Below are positions 16,891 to 23,142 of a stretch of 32,289 bases of DNA, one piece after another; the first letter of the stretch is position 1; every line of letters starts with the position of its first letter. The stretch is from assembly GCA_016287815.1 (NCBI GenBank), contig JAEEWW010000019.1, positions 1-32,289 on the forward strand, written 5' to 3'. The notes beneath the pieces are model-generated. The model worked only from the letters and a program-made list of their open reading frames with translations. It did no database searches and was not told the DNA's origin. A program made the position numbers and the translations under genes. This DNA is from Treponema sp. Its GTDB lineage: Bacteria > Spirochaetota > Spirochaetia > Treponematales > Treponemataceae.

Positions 16891-17328
16891 TTATTTTGTA
16901 AGTGAAGAAATAAGTGCGTGCAGTTTTGGAAGGATATCTTCCACAGTTTCATGCGTTATGGCAACATTCCCGGAAACTTTTGAGCGGACATCAGCACAGC
17001 TTATCTTTATGGCACGTCCTTTTTCTGTGAGCGAAATAATAACCGTGCGTTCATCTTTTTCTGAACGTTTGCGGACAATAAGCCCGTCTTTTTCCATCTT
17101 CTTTAAAAGAGGTGTAAGAGTTCCAGAATCAAGATACAGTTTATTTCCCAGTTCATTAACAGAAATTCCGTCTTCTTCCCAAAGTCCCATAAGGGCAATG
17201 TAAGATGTGTACGTTAACCCAATCTTTTCAAGATAAGGCTTCATACAGCGGATTATTTCCTTAGAACAAACATAAAGAGCAAAGCATAACTGATTCTCTA
17301 ATTTCAACGGTTCATTTTTGGAATCCAT
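16891..17328 (-). CDS. ohrR: OhrR-type MarR family peroxide-sensing repressor
   Basis: This 145-residue winged-helix repressor is close to Bacillus OhrR as I remember it. The N terminus LKLENQLCFALY places Cys15 exactly where the organic-hydroperoxide sensor cysteine sits. Tyr19 and Tyr40 match the OhrR tyrosines, but the third (position 29) is Met. The DNA-binding part has LYLDSGTLTPLLKKMEKDGL (64-83) and the wing RKRSEKDERTVIISLTEKG (86-104). Extra cysteines at 21, 28 and 111 leave open a two-cysteine disulfide mechanism, as in Xanthomonas OhrR. No ohr peroxidase gene is nearby. It is divergent from the TSCPD gene, and its stop is 245 nt from the sugar ABC operon start. Its ATG lies 6 nt from a perfect TATAAT, so the mRNA is probably leaderless. 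The MarR/OhrR call is firm; the regulon is inferred. Confidence 0.9.
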   Translation of the reverse strand: MDSKNEPLKLENQLCFALYVCSKEIIRCMKPYLEKIGLTYTSYIALMGLWEEDGISVNELGNKLYLDSGTLTPLLKKMEKDGLIVRKRSEKDERTVIISLTEKGRAIKISCADVRSKVSGNVAITHETVEDILPKLHALISSLTK

Positions 17329-17334
17329 GATGAA

Positions 17335-17363
17335 ATTATAAATAGCATTTAAAAGAATTGCAA
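17335..17363 (-). promoter_or_regulatory. ohrR promoter, leaderless
   Basis: On the minus strand TTGCAA (17363-17358), 17 bp, consensus TATAAT (17340-17335), then 6 nt to the ATG at 17328. No Shine-Dalgarno sequence could fit. Confidence 0.8.
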
Positions 17364-17366
17364 TAA

Positions 17367-17385
17367 TTTAAGTACCCTTTAAGTA
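17367..17385. promoter_or_regulatory. Direct repeat of the putative OhrR half-site
   Basis: TTTAAGTA occurs at 17367-17374 and again at 17378-17385, 11 bp apart (one helical turn), just upstream of the ohrR -35 and between the two divergent promoters. The shared TTAAGTA also forms the arms of the palindrome at 16751-16773. Confidence 0.5.
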
Positions 17386-17418
17386 AGGTTAATTTAAAGG
17401 AATTAAAATAAAAGGCAC

Positions 17419-17447
17419 TTGACAAATTCGATTGTGCAAAATATTTT
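17419..17447 (+). promoter_or_regulatory. Promoter of the TSCPD gene, leaderless
   Basis: Consensus TTGACA (17419-17424), 17 bp, TATTTT (17442-17447), then 7 nt to the ATG at 17455. The TTG that would open a longer reading frame is the -35 box itself. Confidence 0.75.
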
Positions 17448-17454
17448 ATTTGCA

Positions 17455-17700
17455 ATGAAAGACGTAACATACAAAACCACAGGAACATGTGCAAAAGTCA
17501 TCCACTTTACAAAGAATGATGACGGAACAATTACTAACGTAAGTTTTGAAGGCGGCTGCGACGGAAACTTAAAGGCAATTTCAAAGCTTGTAAACGGAAT
17601 GAGCGCACAGCAGATTCACGACACACTTATCGGAAACCTTTGCCGTTCAAAAGGAACAAGCTGTGCCGACCAGCTGGCAAAAGCCGTTCTGTCTGAATAG
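17455..17700 (+). CDS. Small TSCPD-domain protein (TIGR03905-like)
   Basis: This 81-residue protein matches the stand-alone TSCPD family. The domain is also found at the C terminus of B12-dependent ribonucleotide reductases. Four conserved cysteines are visible: Cys12 (TTGTC), Cys35 (EGGCDGN), Cys63 (NLCRSKG) and Cys70 (TSCADQLA). The family motif TSCPD reads TSCAD here. The cysteines suggest metal binding. The start at 17455 is chosen over the TTG at 17419 because that TTG is the -35 box; the 81-residue length also fits the family. It is divergent from ohrR, has its own terminator, and may share the redox regulation. Biochemical role is unknown. Confidence 0.85.
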   Translation: MKDVTYKTTGTCAKVIHFTKNDDGTITNVSFEGGCDGNLKAISKLVNGMSAQQIHDTLIGNLCRSKGTSCADQLAKAVLSE

Positions 17701-17706
17701 AGACAT

Positions 17707-17738
17707 TATCCGGACTTTTTTTAGCTCCGGATATTTTT
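17707..17738 (+). terminator. Rho-independent terminator of the TSCPD gene
   Basis: TATCCGGA (17707-17714) pairs with TCCGGATA (17726-17733), followed by TTTTT (17734-17738). Confidence 0.9.
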
Positions 17739-17775
17739 AATTCTGTACTTTTTTCAGCCCCGCACTTTTACTTTT

Positions 17776-18750
17776 ATGGAAAAAACGAAATCCGCACGTA
17801 ACAAAACAATTGATTTTTTACTCAACAGCGATGAAGGCAAACTATACTTTTCACGGTGCATTCAATTAGATAAAAATCGTGCTGAACAAAATCAATCCTA
17901 TTCACTTTCAGAAATTACAGATAAAACTCTTTGCGGCGATACATTTTCTTTTCTTCCATTGCTTCCGCAGAATTTTATAGACCTTGCGATAGTTGATCCG
18001 TTTTATAATCTTTCTAAAACTTTCGGTGAAAATTCATTTAGAAAAATCGACGCAGAAGAATATGCTGAATATACAAAAAACTGGCTTAAATTATTACTGC
18101 CACTTTTGAAGCAGAATTCTTCTATATATATCTGCTGTGACTGGGCAAGCAGCATTCAGATTGCAGATGTGCTTTTTGATTTGCAGGAAGAAAAAAAACT
18201 GTTTATTCAAAACAGAATTACCTGGCAGCGGGAAAAAGGACGCGGAGCACTTTCCAACTGGAAAAATTCCATGGAAGACATCTGGTTCTGTACAGTTGAT
18301 AAAGAAAACTATACATTCAATCTGGATGCGGTAAAATTGCGCCGCAAAGTTATTGCGCCATACAAACAAAATGGACTTCCGAAAGACTGGGAAGAAAACA
18401 GCTGCGGAAAATTCCGGGATACATGCCCCGGAAACTTTTGGGACGATATTTCCGTTCCGTACTGGTCAATGGCAGAAAATACAGCGCATCCAACACAAAA
18501 GCCTGAAAAACTTCTTGCAAAACTGATTCTTGCAAGTTCAAATCCGAACGACATGATTTTTGATCCGTTCCTGGGCTCCGGCAGCACTTCTGTAACGGCC
18601 AAAAAACTTGGCCGGCATTTCTGCGGAATTGAACAGAATCCACAGTATTGTGCATGGGCAGAAAAACGCCTTGAAAATGCAGAAACCGACAAAACAATTC
18701 AAGGCTTTGCCAACGGCGTTTTTTACGAACGCAACACCAGACCGGAATAG
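17776..18750 (+). CDS. Site-specific DNA methyltransferase, beta-class N4/N6 type
   Basis: This 324-residue methyltransferase of the N6-adenine/N4-cytosine group transfers methyl from S-adenosylmethionine. Motif order is that of the beta class. The catalytic motif IV comes first (VDPFYNL, 73-79), then a target-recognition region (about 145-235), then HPTQKPEKLLAKLI (238-251) and the SAM-binding motif I FDPFLGSGST (262-271). Motif IV normally reads DPPY; here it is DPFY. No restriction endonuclease gene is beside it, so it may be an orphan epigenetic enzyme or a relic. No Shine-Dalgarno or clear promoter is seen before the ATG, which follows a T-rich run. It lies 75 nt past the TSCPD gene behind a terminator. 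Recognition sequence cannot be deduced. Confidence 0.92.
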   Translation: MEKTKSARNKTIDFLLNSDEGKLYFSRCIQLDKNRAEQNQSYSLSEITDKTLCGDTFSFLPLLPQNFIDLAIVDPFYNLSKTFGENSFRKIDAEEYAEYTKNWLKLLLPLLKQNSSIYICCDWASSIQIADVLFDLQEEKKLFIQNRITWQREKGRGALSNWKNSMEDIWFCTVDKENYTFNLDAVKLRRKVIAPYKQNGLPKDWEENSCGKFRDTCPGNFWDDISVPYWSMAENTAHPTQKPEKLLAKLILASSNPNDMIFDPFLGSGSTSVTAKKLGRHFCGIEQNPQYCAWAEKRLENAETDKTIQGFANGVFYERNTRPE

Positions 18751-18824
18751 GCAGAATCTCTGAGGGCTCGCCGGTTTTCACAACAAGTGCGTAATATGCA
18801 ATTTCCAGTAAGCTTAGTTGCAAA

Positions 18825-18849
18825 CGCTGGTAGCTGCGTAGCAAATAGA
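18825..18849. repeat. Second copy of a 25-bp intergenic repeat
   Basis: This block matches 20 of 25 bases of 7399-7423. It lies in a 215-nt gene-free stretch (18751-18965) after the methyltransferase. The stretch also holds a small ACGAGC-GAA-GCTCGT hairpin (18913-18927). No gene or clear terminator is visible there. Confidence 0.4.
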
Positions 18850-18965
18850 GGCACTGTCGGCTACGATGCGCAAGTTACGCAAGCGGCAGATTAAAAACTT
18901 CCTTTTATGCAAACGAGCGAAGCTCGTATCCTATGCTCTGCCGTACAATTTATTTTAGGAGATAC

Positions 18966-19196
18966 TCAATCACATGTATATCCTGGTTTCTTATATAATA
19001 ATTCTTTTTCCGAAATAATCGATTTATCCCAAACTTCTTCCTTCCATTTTTCTTCTGGAACATCCTTAATTGCTACTGAAATGCTAGAAGTCTTACATCC
19101 TAATGTTTCTGCGATTACTTCTGAAATTTTTTCAGCACACAATTTCTTTTGATTTTCTGTTCTTCCCGGGAAACATTTGATTTCTACGTGTGGCAT
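18966..19196 (-). CDS. pptA: 4-oxalocrotonate tautomerase family protein (PptA-like)
   Basis: This 76-residue enzyme is of the tautomerase superfamily, which uses an N-terminal proline, exposed after Met removal, as catalytic base. The sequence opens MPHVEIKCFPGRT and continues with a helix, SSISVAIKDVPEEKW (37-51) and a late KKPGYTCD (69-76). The opening IKCFP and closing KKPGY match E. coli PptA/YdcE as I recall it, more than the 62-residue XylH group. GGAGG lies 7 nt before the ATG at 19196. It stands alone on the minus strand, flanked by gene-free DNA on both sides. Physiological substrate is unknown. Confidence 0.87.
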   Translation of the reverse strand: MPHVEIKCFPGRTENQKKLCAEKISEVIAETLGCKTSSISVAIKDVPEEKWKEEVWDKSIISEKELLYKKPGYTCD

Positions 19197-19499
19197 TCAT
19201 TTTCCTCCGATTAAAGCCGTATTTACCGCTACCATCATAAACAATGTAGTTATTGGTCTGTTCTTATCTTCCATATTTTGATTTCCATTTTAATTTTAAG
19301 CGCCTCAGTGCGGGCGACTACATAACAAATCCTATCCGTATCCACAGTAATTTTCTTATTCTGACAGAAAATGTCAGTATAAGATGGAAGAGCAAAGATC
19401 TTATGTTTCAAGTATACAATCAGTTATTCAAAAATCAAACGCTGGCACAAATTACGCGTCTAATTGCGTTTTTCTTATCTTACCGCTATTATCTGTTGC
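19197..19499. other. Gene-free interval with a strong inverted repeat
   Basis: About 300 nt between the tautomerase and the gene at 19500. A 12-bp stem with one T/T mismatch lies at 19355-19366 and 19372-19383 (arms CTTATTCTGACA and TGTCAGTATAAG, loop gaaaa). It has no poly-T on either side, so it could be an operator or a processed RNA hairpin. The promoter of the next gene begins at 19464. No gene is convincing here. Confidence 0.5.
19464..19492 (+). promoter_or_regulatory. Promoter of the small acidic protein gene, leaderless
   Basis: TTGCGT (19464-19469), 17 bp, TATTAT (19487-19492), then 7 nt to the ATG at 19500. As at 17419, a TTG that could be read as an upstream start is the -35 box. 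Confidence 0.7.
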
Positions 19500-19904
19500 A
19501 TGAATAATTCTGAAAAACTTATTGCTGATGCACGCCGTATTATAAAACACGAACGTGCAGAATCTGGCGACCGATACGACGGATTTAAAGCCTGCGAAAA
19601 GATTATAGAACTTTTGCCAGGCGCTAATCCTGCTTTACAGTCTTTGGCACGTTCAGTCGGCGATTACTGGTACAGTTCTTATATTACTTCTTCTGCAAAT
19701 CCTGCTTCTGAACCGACCGAAGAAAATCTTAACAAACTTAGTGCCATGCAGAATTTTCTTGAAGGCGTTGATGATGAAAACGGAACACTTTCGGAAGATG
19801 ACTGGCAGGAACTCGGTCAGATTGTACGGTTTGAAGCAGAAGATATGCCACTGGAACTTTTAAACAGCACAATGTCTCTTATTGTAAGTCACGATGCCCT
19901 GTAA
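19500..19904 (+). CDS. Small acidic protein of unknown function
   Basis: I do not recognise this 134-residue protein. It is soluble, acidic and mainly helical by appearance, with no signal peptide or membrane segment. The N-terminal half reads as two helices (MNNSEKLIADARRIIKHERA; YDGFKACEKIIELLP). The middle has aromatic DYWYSSYITSS. The C-terminal half is Glu/Asp-rich. The start at 19500 is set by the promoter, whose -10 ends 7 nt before the ATG; no ribosome site exists. It is followed 63 nt later by the radical SAM gene with no terminator between, so the two may be co-transcribed. Codon use resembles its neighbours, so it is probably a real gene of the lineage. Confidence 0.7.
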   Translation: MNNSEKLIADARRIIKHERAESGDRYDGFKACEKIIELLPGANPALQSLARSVGDYWYSSYITSSANPASEPTEENLNKLSAMQNFLEGVDDENGTLSEDDWQELGQIVRFEAEDMPLELLNSTMSLIVSHDAL

Positions 19905-19967
19905 GTTTGTTCTTCACTTTTTGTCGTTTAGACATTGCAACAAGCCCTTTTTAATCAGTGTTTTTAT

Positions 19968-20975
19968 ATGAAAGATATTTCAACCTTTTACAATTCATGT
20001 ACTCAGTGCCCCAGAAACTGCAAAGCCAACCGTACAGACGGCAAAGCAGGCTTCTGCAAGGAAGACAAAGAAATCCGCATAGCTTCTGCAGGCCTTCATT
20101 TTGGCGAAGAACCGCTTATCACGGTACACGGCGGAAGCGGTACAATTTTTTTTACAGGCTGTACGCTGCATTGCGCATTCTGCCAGAATTATCAGATAGC
20201 TCATCAGGGAATGGGAAAAGCCGTATCAAAAGATGAATTCATAAAAATCTGCCTTAAGCTGCAGGAAATCGGAGCAGAGAACATCAATCTTGTTACCGGA
20301 AGCCACATAATTCCACAGCTTGCCGAATATTTAAAAGCCGCGAGGGATGCAGGCGTAACAATTCCGTATTGCTGGAATTCTTCTGCTTATGAAAAAGTTG
20401 AAATGCTTGAATTATTAAAAGATCTTGTAACAATATGGCTTCCGGATTTAAAGACTTTGAGTGCACCTTTAGCTTCCAGACTATTTGGCGCAGAAAATTA
20501 TCCCGAAGCGGCGACAGAAGCAATTTCCTGGATGATAAAAAATAATCCGCTTAGAATAGAAGAAGTTAAAAAGGACGGAATTACAAAAGATAAAATGCTA
20601 AGCGGCGTAATTATCCGCCACCTTTTTTTACCCGGCCGGTTTGCAGAAACAGCCGATACCCTTGAATGGCTAAAAACCAATGCCGATAGCAAAGCCTGTA
20701 TTTCCCTTATGTCGCAGTACACACCGGTTCCTTTTAAGGGAACAGAAACGGAAATGAAAAAACGCAGCGAAAGTTTAAATGCAATAGAAAACCGCCTCGT
20801 TTCTAAAACAGAAGATCAGGATTTGCAGGATTTAATAGAAGCATACGATTTTGACTATCTTTTTTATCAGGAACTTTCAACAGATACAGACTGGCTCCCG
20901 GACTTTAACCGAACACAGCCTTTTTCTAACAAACTGGCTAAACCTGTGTGGCACTGGACTTGTGGCGAAATCTAA
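19968..20975 (+). CDS. Radical SAM protein, PflA/PflX-like (COG1313)
   Basis: This 335-residue radical SAM enzyme has the cluster motif CTLHCAFC (Cys65, Cys69, Cys72) that holds the [4Fe-4S] cluster for S-adenosylmethionine cleavage. An N-terminal cysteine set (Cys11, Cys14, Cys18, Cys30; CTQCPRNC...GFC) is typical of COG1313, putative pyruvate formate-lyase activating enzymes. The GGSGTIFFTGC lead-in and NLVTGSHIIPQL (residues about 103-114) also fit. The true target in this family is not settled. No formate-lyase gene is nearby. The start at 19968 is chosen because the conserved cysteine region begins within 11 residues of it. The TTG at 19935 is an unlikely start. No Shine-Dalgarno or clear -10 is seen. 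Confidence 0.88.
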   Translation: MKDISTFYNSCTQCPRNCKANRTDGKAGFCKEDKEIRIASAGLHFGEEPLITVHGGSGTIFFTGCTLHCAFCQNYQIAHQGMGKAVSKDEFIKICLKLQEIGAENINLVTGSHIIPQLAEYLKAARDAGVTIPYCWNSSAYEKVEMLELLKDLVTIWLPDLKTLSAPLASRLFGAENYPEAATEAISWMIKNNPLRIEEVKKDGITKDKMLSGVIIRHLFLPGRFAETADTLEWLKTNADSKACISLMSQYTPVPFKGTETEMKKRSESLNAIENRLVSKTEDQDLQDLIEAYDFDYLFYQELSTDTDWLPDFNRTQPFSNKLAKPVWHWTCGEI

Positions 20976-21004
20976 TAAATTTTCAATGCAAATATTGCCG
21001 ATTA

Positions 21005-21013
21005 TGCTATACT
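21005..21013 (+). promoter_or_regulatory. Extended -10 promoter of the glucanotransferase gene, leaderless
   Basis: TGC-TATACT (21005-21013) is an extended -10, then 7 nt to the ATG at 21021. A -35 is weak (TTCAAT near 20982). The 15 bases from TATGCTATACTTTTA are shared exactly with the thrC promoter on the other strand. Confidence 0.7.
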
Positions 21014-21020
21014 TTTATAT

Positions 21021-23129
21021 ATGATAAAAGAAGGCAAACTTAACAAAAAAAGTGGTTCAACAGCCGGTACAAAACGTACAGGCATTGCAATTCCTCTTGG
21101 AGCAATCCGCACAAAAGATAATTCAATTCCAGGCGACTATCTTTCATTAGAAAAACTGATTCCTTTCTGCAAAAAATCAGGGCTTTCTATAATTCAGCTT
21201 CTGCCGGTAAATGATACAGGAACAAATTCTTCGCCATACAGCGGACTTTCGGCTTTTGCCCTGCATCCGGTTTACATTTCTCTTGAAGCAACAGAAGGAT
21301 TTAATTCACTTTACGAAAGTGATTCTGAATTCCACTCTCAATATGACAAGTTTGTAAAAAAGCATACTCATGCAATTTCAAAAACAAAGAACCGTTTCAA
21401 TTACATTGAAATCTTAAACGACAAGACCGCTCTTCTTAAAAAACTGTTCGTTTACAACTTCCAGCTTGGATTTGATGAAGAAAACGGCACCGACAATACC
21501 GCGGATAAAGAATTTTCCAAATGGATTGAAAAAAATCCGTGGATTAAAGGATACACGGTATTTAAGACCTTAAAAGAAAAATACATGCAGGCTTCGTGGA
21601 AAACATGGAGTAAGGAAGACCAGAAAATTGATGCCGACGGTATCGACAGATTCTGGAAAACCGAAGATGCTGCTATCCGGGAAAAACTTGTATTTTTTGC
21701 CTGGTGCCAGTATGTCTGCCACATTCAGTTTAAAAAAGCCTGCGATGCCGTAAAGAAAGAAGGAATCATTTTAAAAGGCGACATGCCGATTTTAATGGAC
21801 GAAGATTCCTGCGATGCCTGGCAGCATAAAGAAATTTTTAATCATACGCTGCGTGCCGGAAGTCCGCCTGACATGTACAACAGTAACGGACAGAACTGGG
21901 GCTTTCCGATTTATAACTGGAAGTACCTTAAAAAAAATGATTATTCGTGGTGGAAAGACAGACTTATTTCTGCAAGCCAGTATTACAGCGCATACCGTCT
22001 TGACCACATTCTTGGCTTTTTCAGAATCTGGGCAGTACCGGAAAATGACAATTCTGCAATTTTGGGCCACACAGAACCGTACAAAGGAATTACAGCCGAA
22101 GAATTAAGCGCACTTGGTTTTGACGAAGGCCGCATTCACTGGCTTTCTGCTCCGCACATTCCGACTTCTGCAATAAAATCAGAAAATCCTTATGCCGTTC
22201 TTGAAAAATACTGCGACAGAATCGGCAATGAAGAGCTATGGAACTTTAAGAAAGATATAAAAGGTGACAAGTTCATTGACAATGACGAATTGCGTCCGTT
22301 CTGGTTTGACCGGTGTCTTATAGAAATTAAAGACGGAGTTTTCGTTCCTGCATGGAGCTACAGGGATTCAACTTCCTGGAAATCGTTATTTCCAGATGAA
22401 CAGCGAAAGCTTTCTGAACTTTTTGCACAAAAAAATGAAGAGGAAAGCAAGCTTTGGACAAAACTTTCTTCGGATATTTTAAGCGAACTTACAACATGCA
22501 CAAAAATGATTCCGTGCGGCGAAGATTTGGGCGTTGGCCTTGAATGCGTTCCTGCGGTAATGAAAAAGTTTAATATTCTTTCGCTTAAAGTTTTGCGCTG
22601 GTGCCGCCGTTGGGAAAAAGAAGGTCAGCCATTTATTGATGTAAAAGAATATCCTGAAAACTCTGTTACGGTAACTTCCGTTCACGATTCTTCAACTATA
22701 CGGCAATGGTGGGAAGATGAAAAAGAAGGCGTACGGGCATTCTTAAAAATGGCAGAAAACTCTGCAAAGACAAAGAATAGCTGTAACACAGATAAAAACA
22801 CAGCAGAAGCCCCAGGCATGGAAGACGAAAGCTTATTACAAAAAATCGGCGCTATGTCAGAAAATCCGTTCAGTCCAAAATTTGCAAAACTTATTCTGGA
22901 AAAGGCGGCAGAATCCGGCAGTATGTTCTGTATTCATCCGTTACAGGATTTTCTTTATCTTGATAAAAAATACTACCTTAAAAATTCCTGCGATGAGCGT
23001 ATTAACGTTCCGGGAACCGTTACGGATTTTAACTGGACGTATCAGATTCCGGCCACGGTTGAAGAGCTTGAAGATAACGAAAAACTTTGTGAAGAAATTA
23101 AGAAGATTTGTGAAAAGCATAGAAGCTAG
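21021..23129 (+). CDS. malQ: 4-alpha-glucanotransferase, GH77 (DPE2-like)
   Basis: The 702-residue cytoplasmic enzyme moves glucan segments between maltodextrins or glycogen branches. The GH77 catalytic domain begins almost at once (GIAIPLGAIRTKDNSIPGDY, 21-40). Catalytic residues are nucleophile Asp328 (YRLDHILGFFRIW), acid/base Glu501 (CGEDLG) and Asp556 (SVHDSSTIRQWW). The sequence around these resembles the plant disproportionating enzyme DPE2 catalytic domain more than short bacterial MalQ. The insert at about 100-230 makes it long, while the N-terminal carbohydrate-binding modules of plant DPE2 are absent. A Lys/Thr/Asn-rich loop (about 578-595) separates the last part. The GH13 gene follows 13 nt later, so the pair forms an operon for starch or glycogen breakdown. 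ATG has no ribosome site and is probably leaderless. Confidence 0.93.
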   Translation: MIKEGKLNKKSGSTAGTKRTGIAIPLGAIRTKDNSIPGDYLSLEKLIPFCKKSGLSIIQLLPVNDTGTNSSPYSGLSAFALHPVYISLEATEGFNSLYESDSEFHSQYDKFVKKHTHAISKTKNRFNYIEILNDKTALLKKLFVYNFQLGFDEENGTDNTADKEFSKWIEKNPWIKGYTVFKTLKEKYMQASWKTWSKEDQKIDADGIDRFWKTEDAAIREKLVFFAWCQYVCHIQFKKACDAVKKEGIILKGDMPILMDEDSCDAWQHKEIFNHTLRAGSPPDMYNSNGQNWGFPIYNWKYLKKNDYSWWKDRLISASQYYSAYRLDHILGFFRIWAVPENDNSAILGHTEPYKGITAEELSALGFDEGRIHWLSAPHIPTSAIKSENPYAVLEKYCDRIGNEELWNFKKDIKGDKFIDNDELRPFWFDRCLIEIKDGVFVPAWSYRDSTSWKSLFPDEQRKLSELFAQKNEEESKLWTKLSSDILSELTTCTKMIPCGEDLGVGLECVPAVMKKFNILSLKVLRWCRRWEKEGQPFIDVKEYPENSVTVTSVHDSSTIRQWWEDEKEGVRAFLKMAENSAKTKNSCNTDKNTAEAPGMEDESLLQKIGAMSENPFSPKFAKLILEKAAESGSMFCIHPLQDFLYLDKKYYLKNSCDERINVPGTVTDFNWTYQIPATVEELEDNEKLCEEIKKICEKHRS

Positions 23130-23142
23130 TTAGAGGATAATT

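Noticed and set aside
17419-17454. TTG start adding 12 residues to the TSCPD protein
   Set aside because: The TTG is part of a consensus -35 box, no ribosome site precedes it, and the family length fits the ATG at 17455.
18094-18844. Several minus-strand open frames over the methyltransferase
   Set aside because: They are shadows of a gene with clear catalytic motifs; the products are Cys/Phe-rich without family features.
19253-19507. 84-codon open frame before the gene at 19500
   Set aside because: It has no ribosome site, poor coding character, contains the inverted repeat and the next promoter, and resembles no family.
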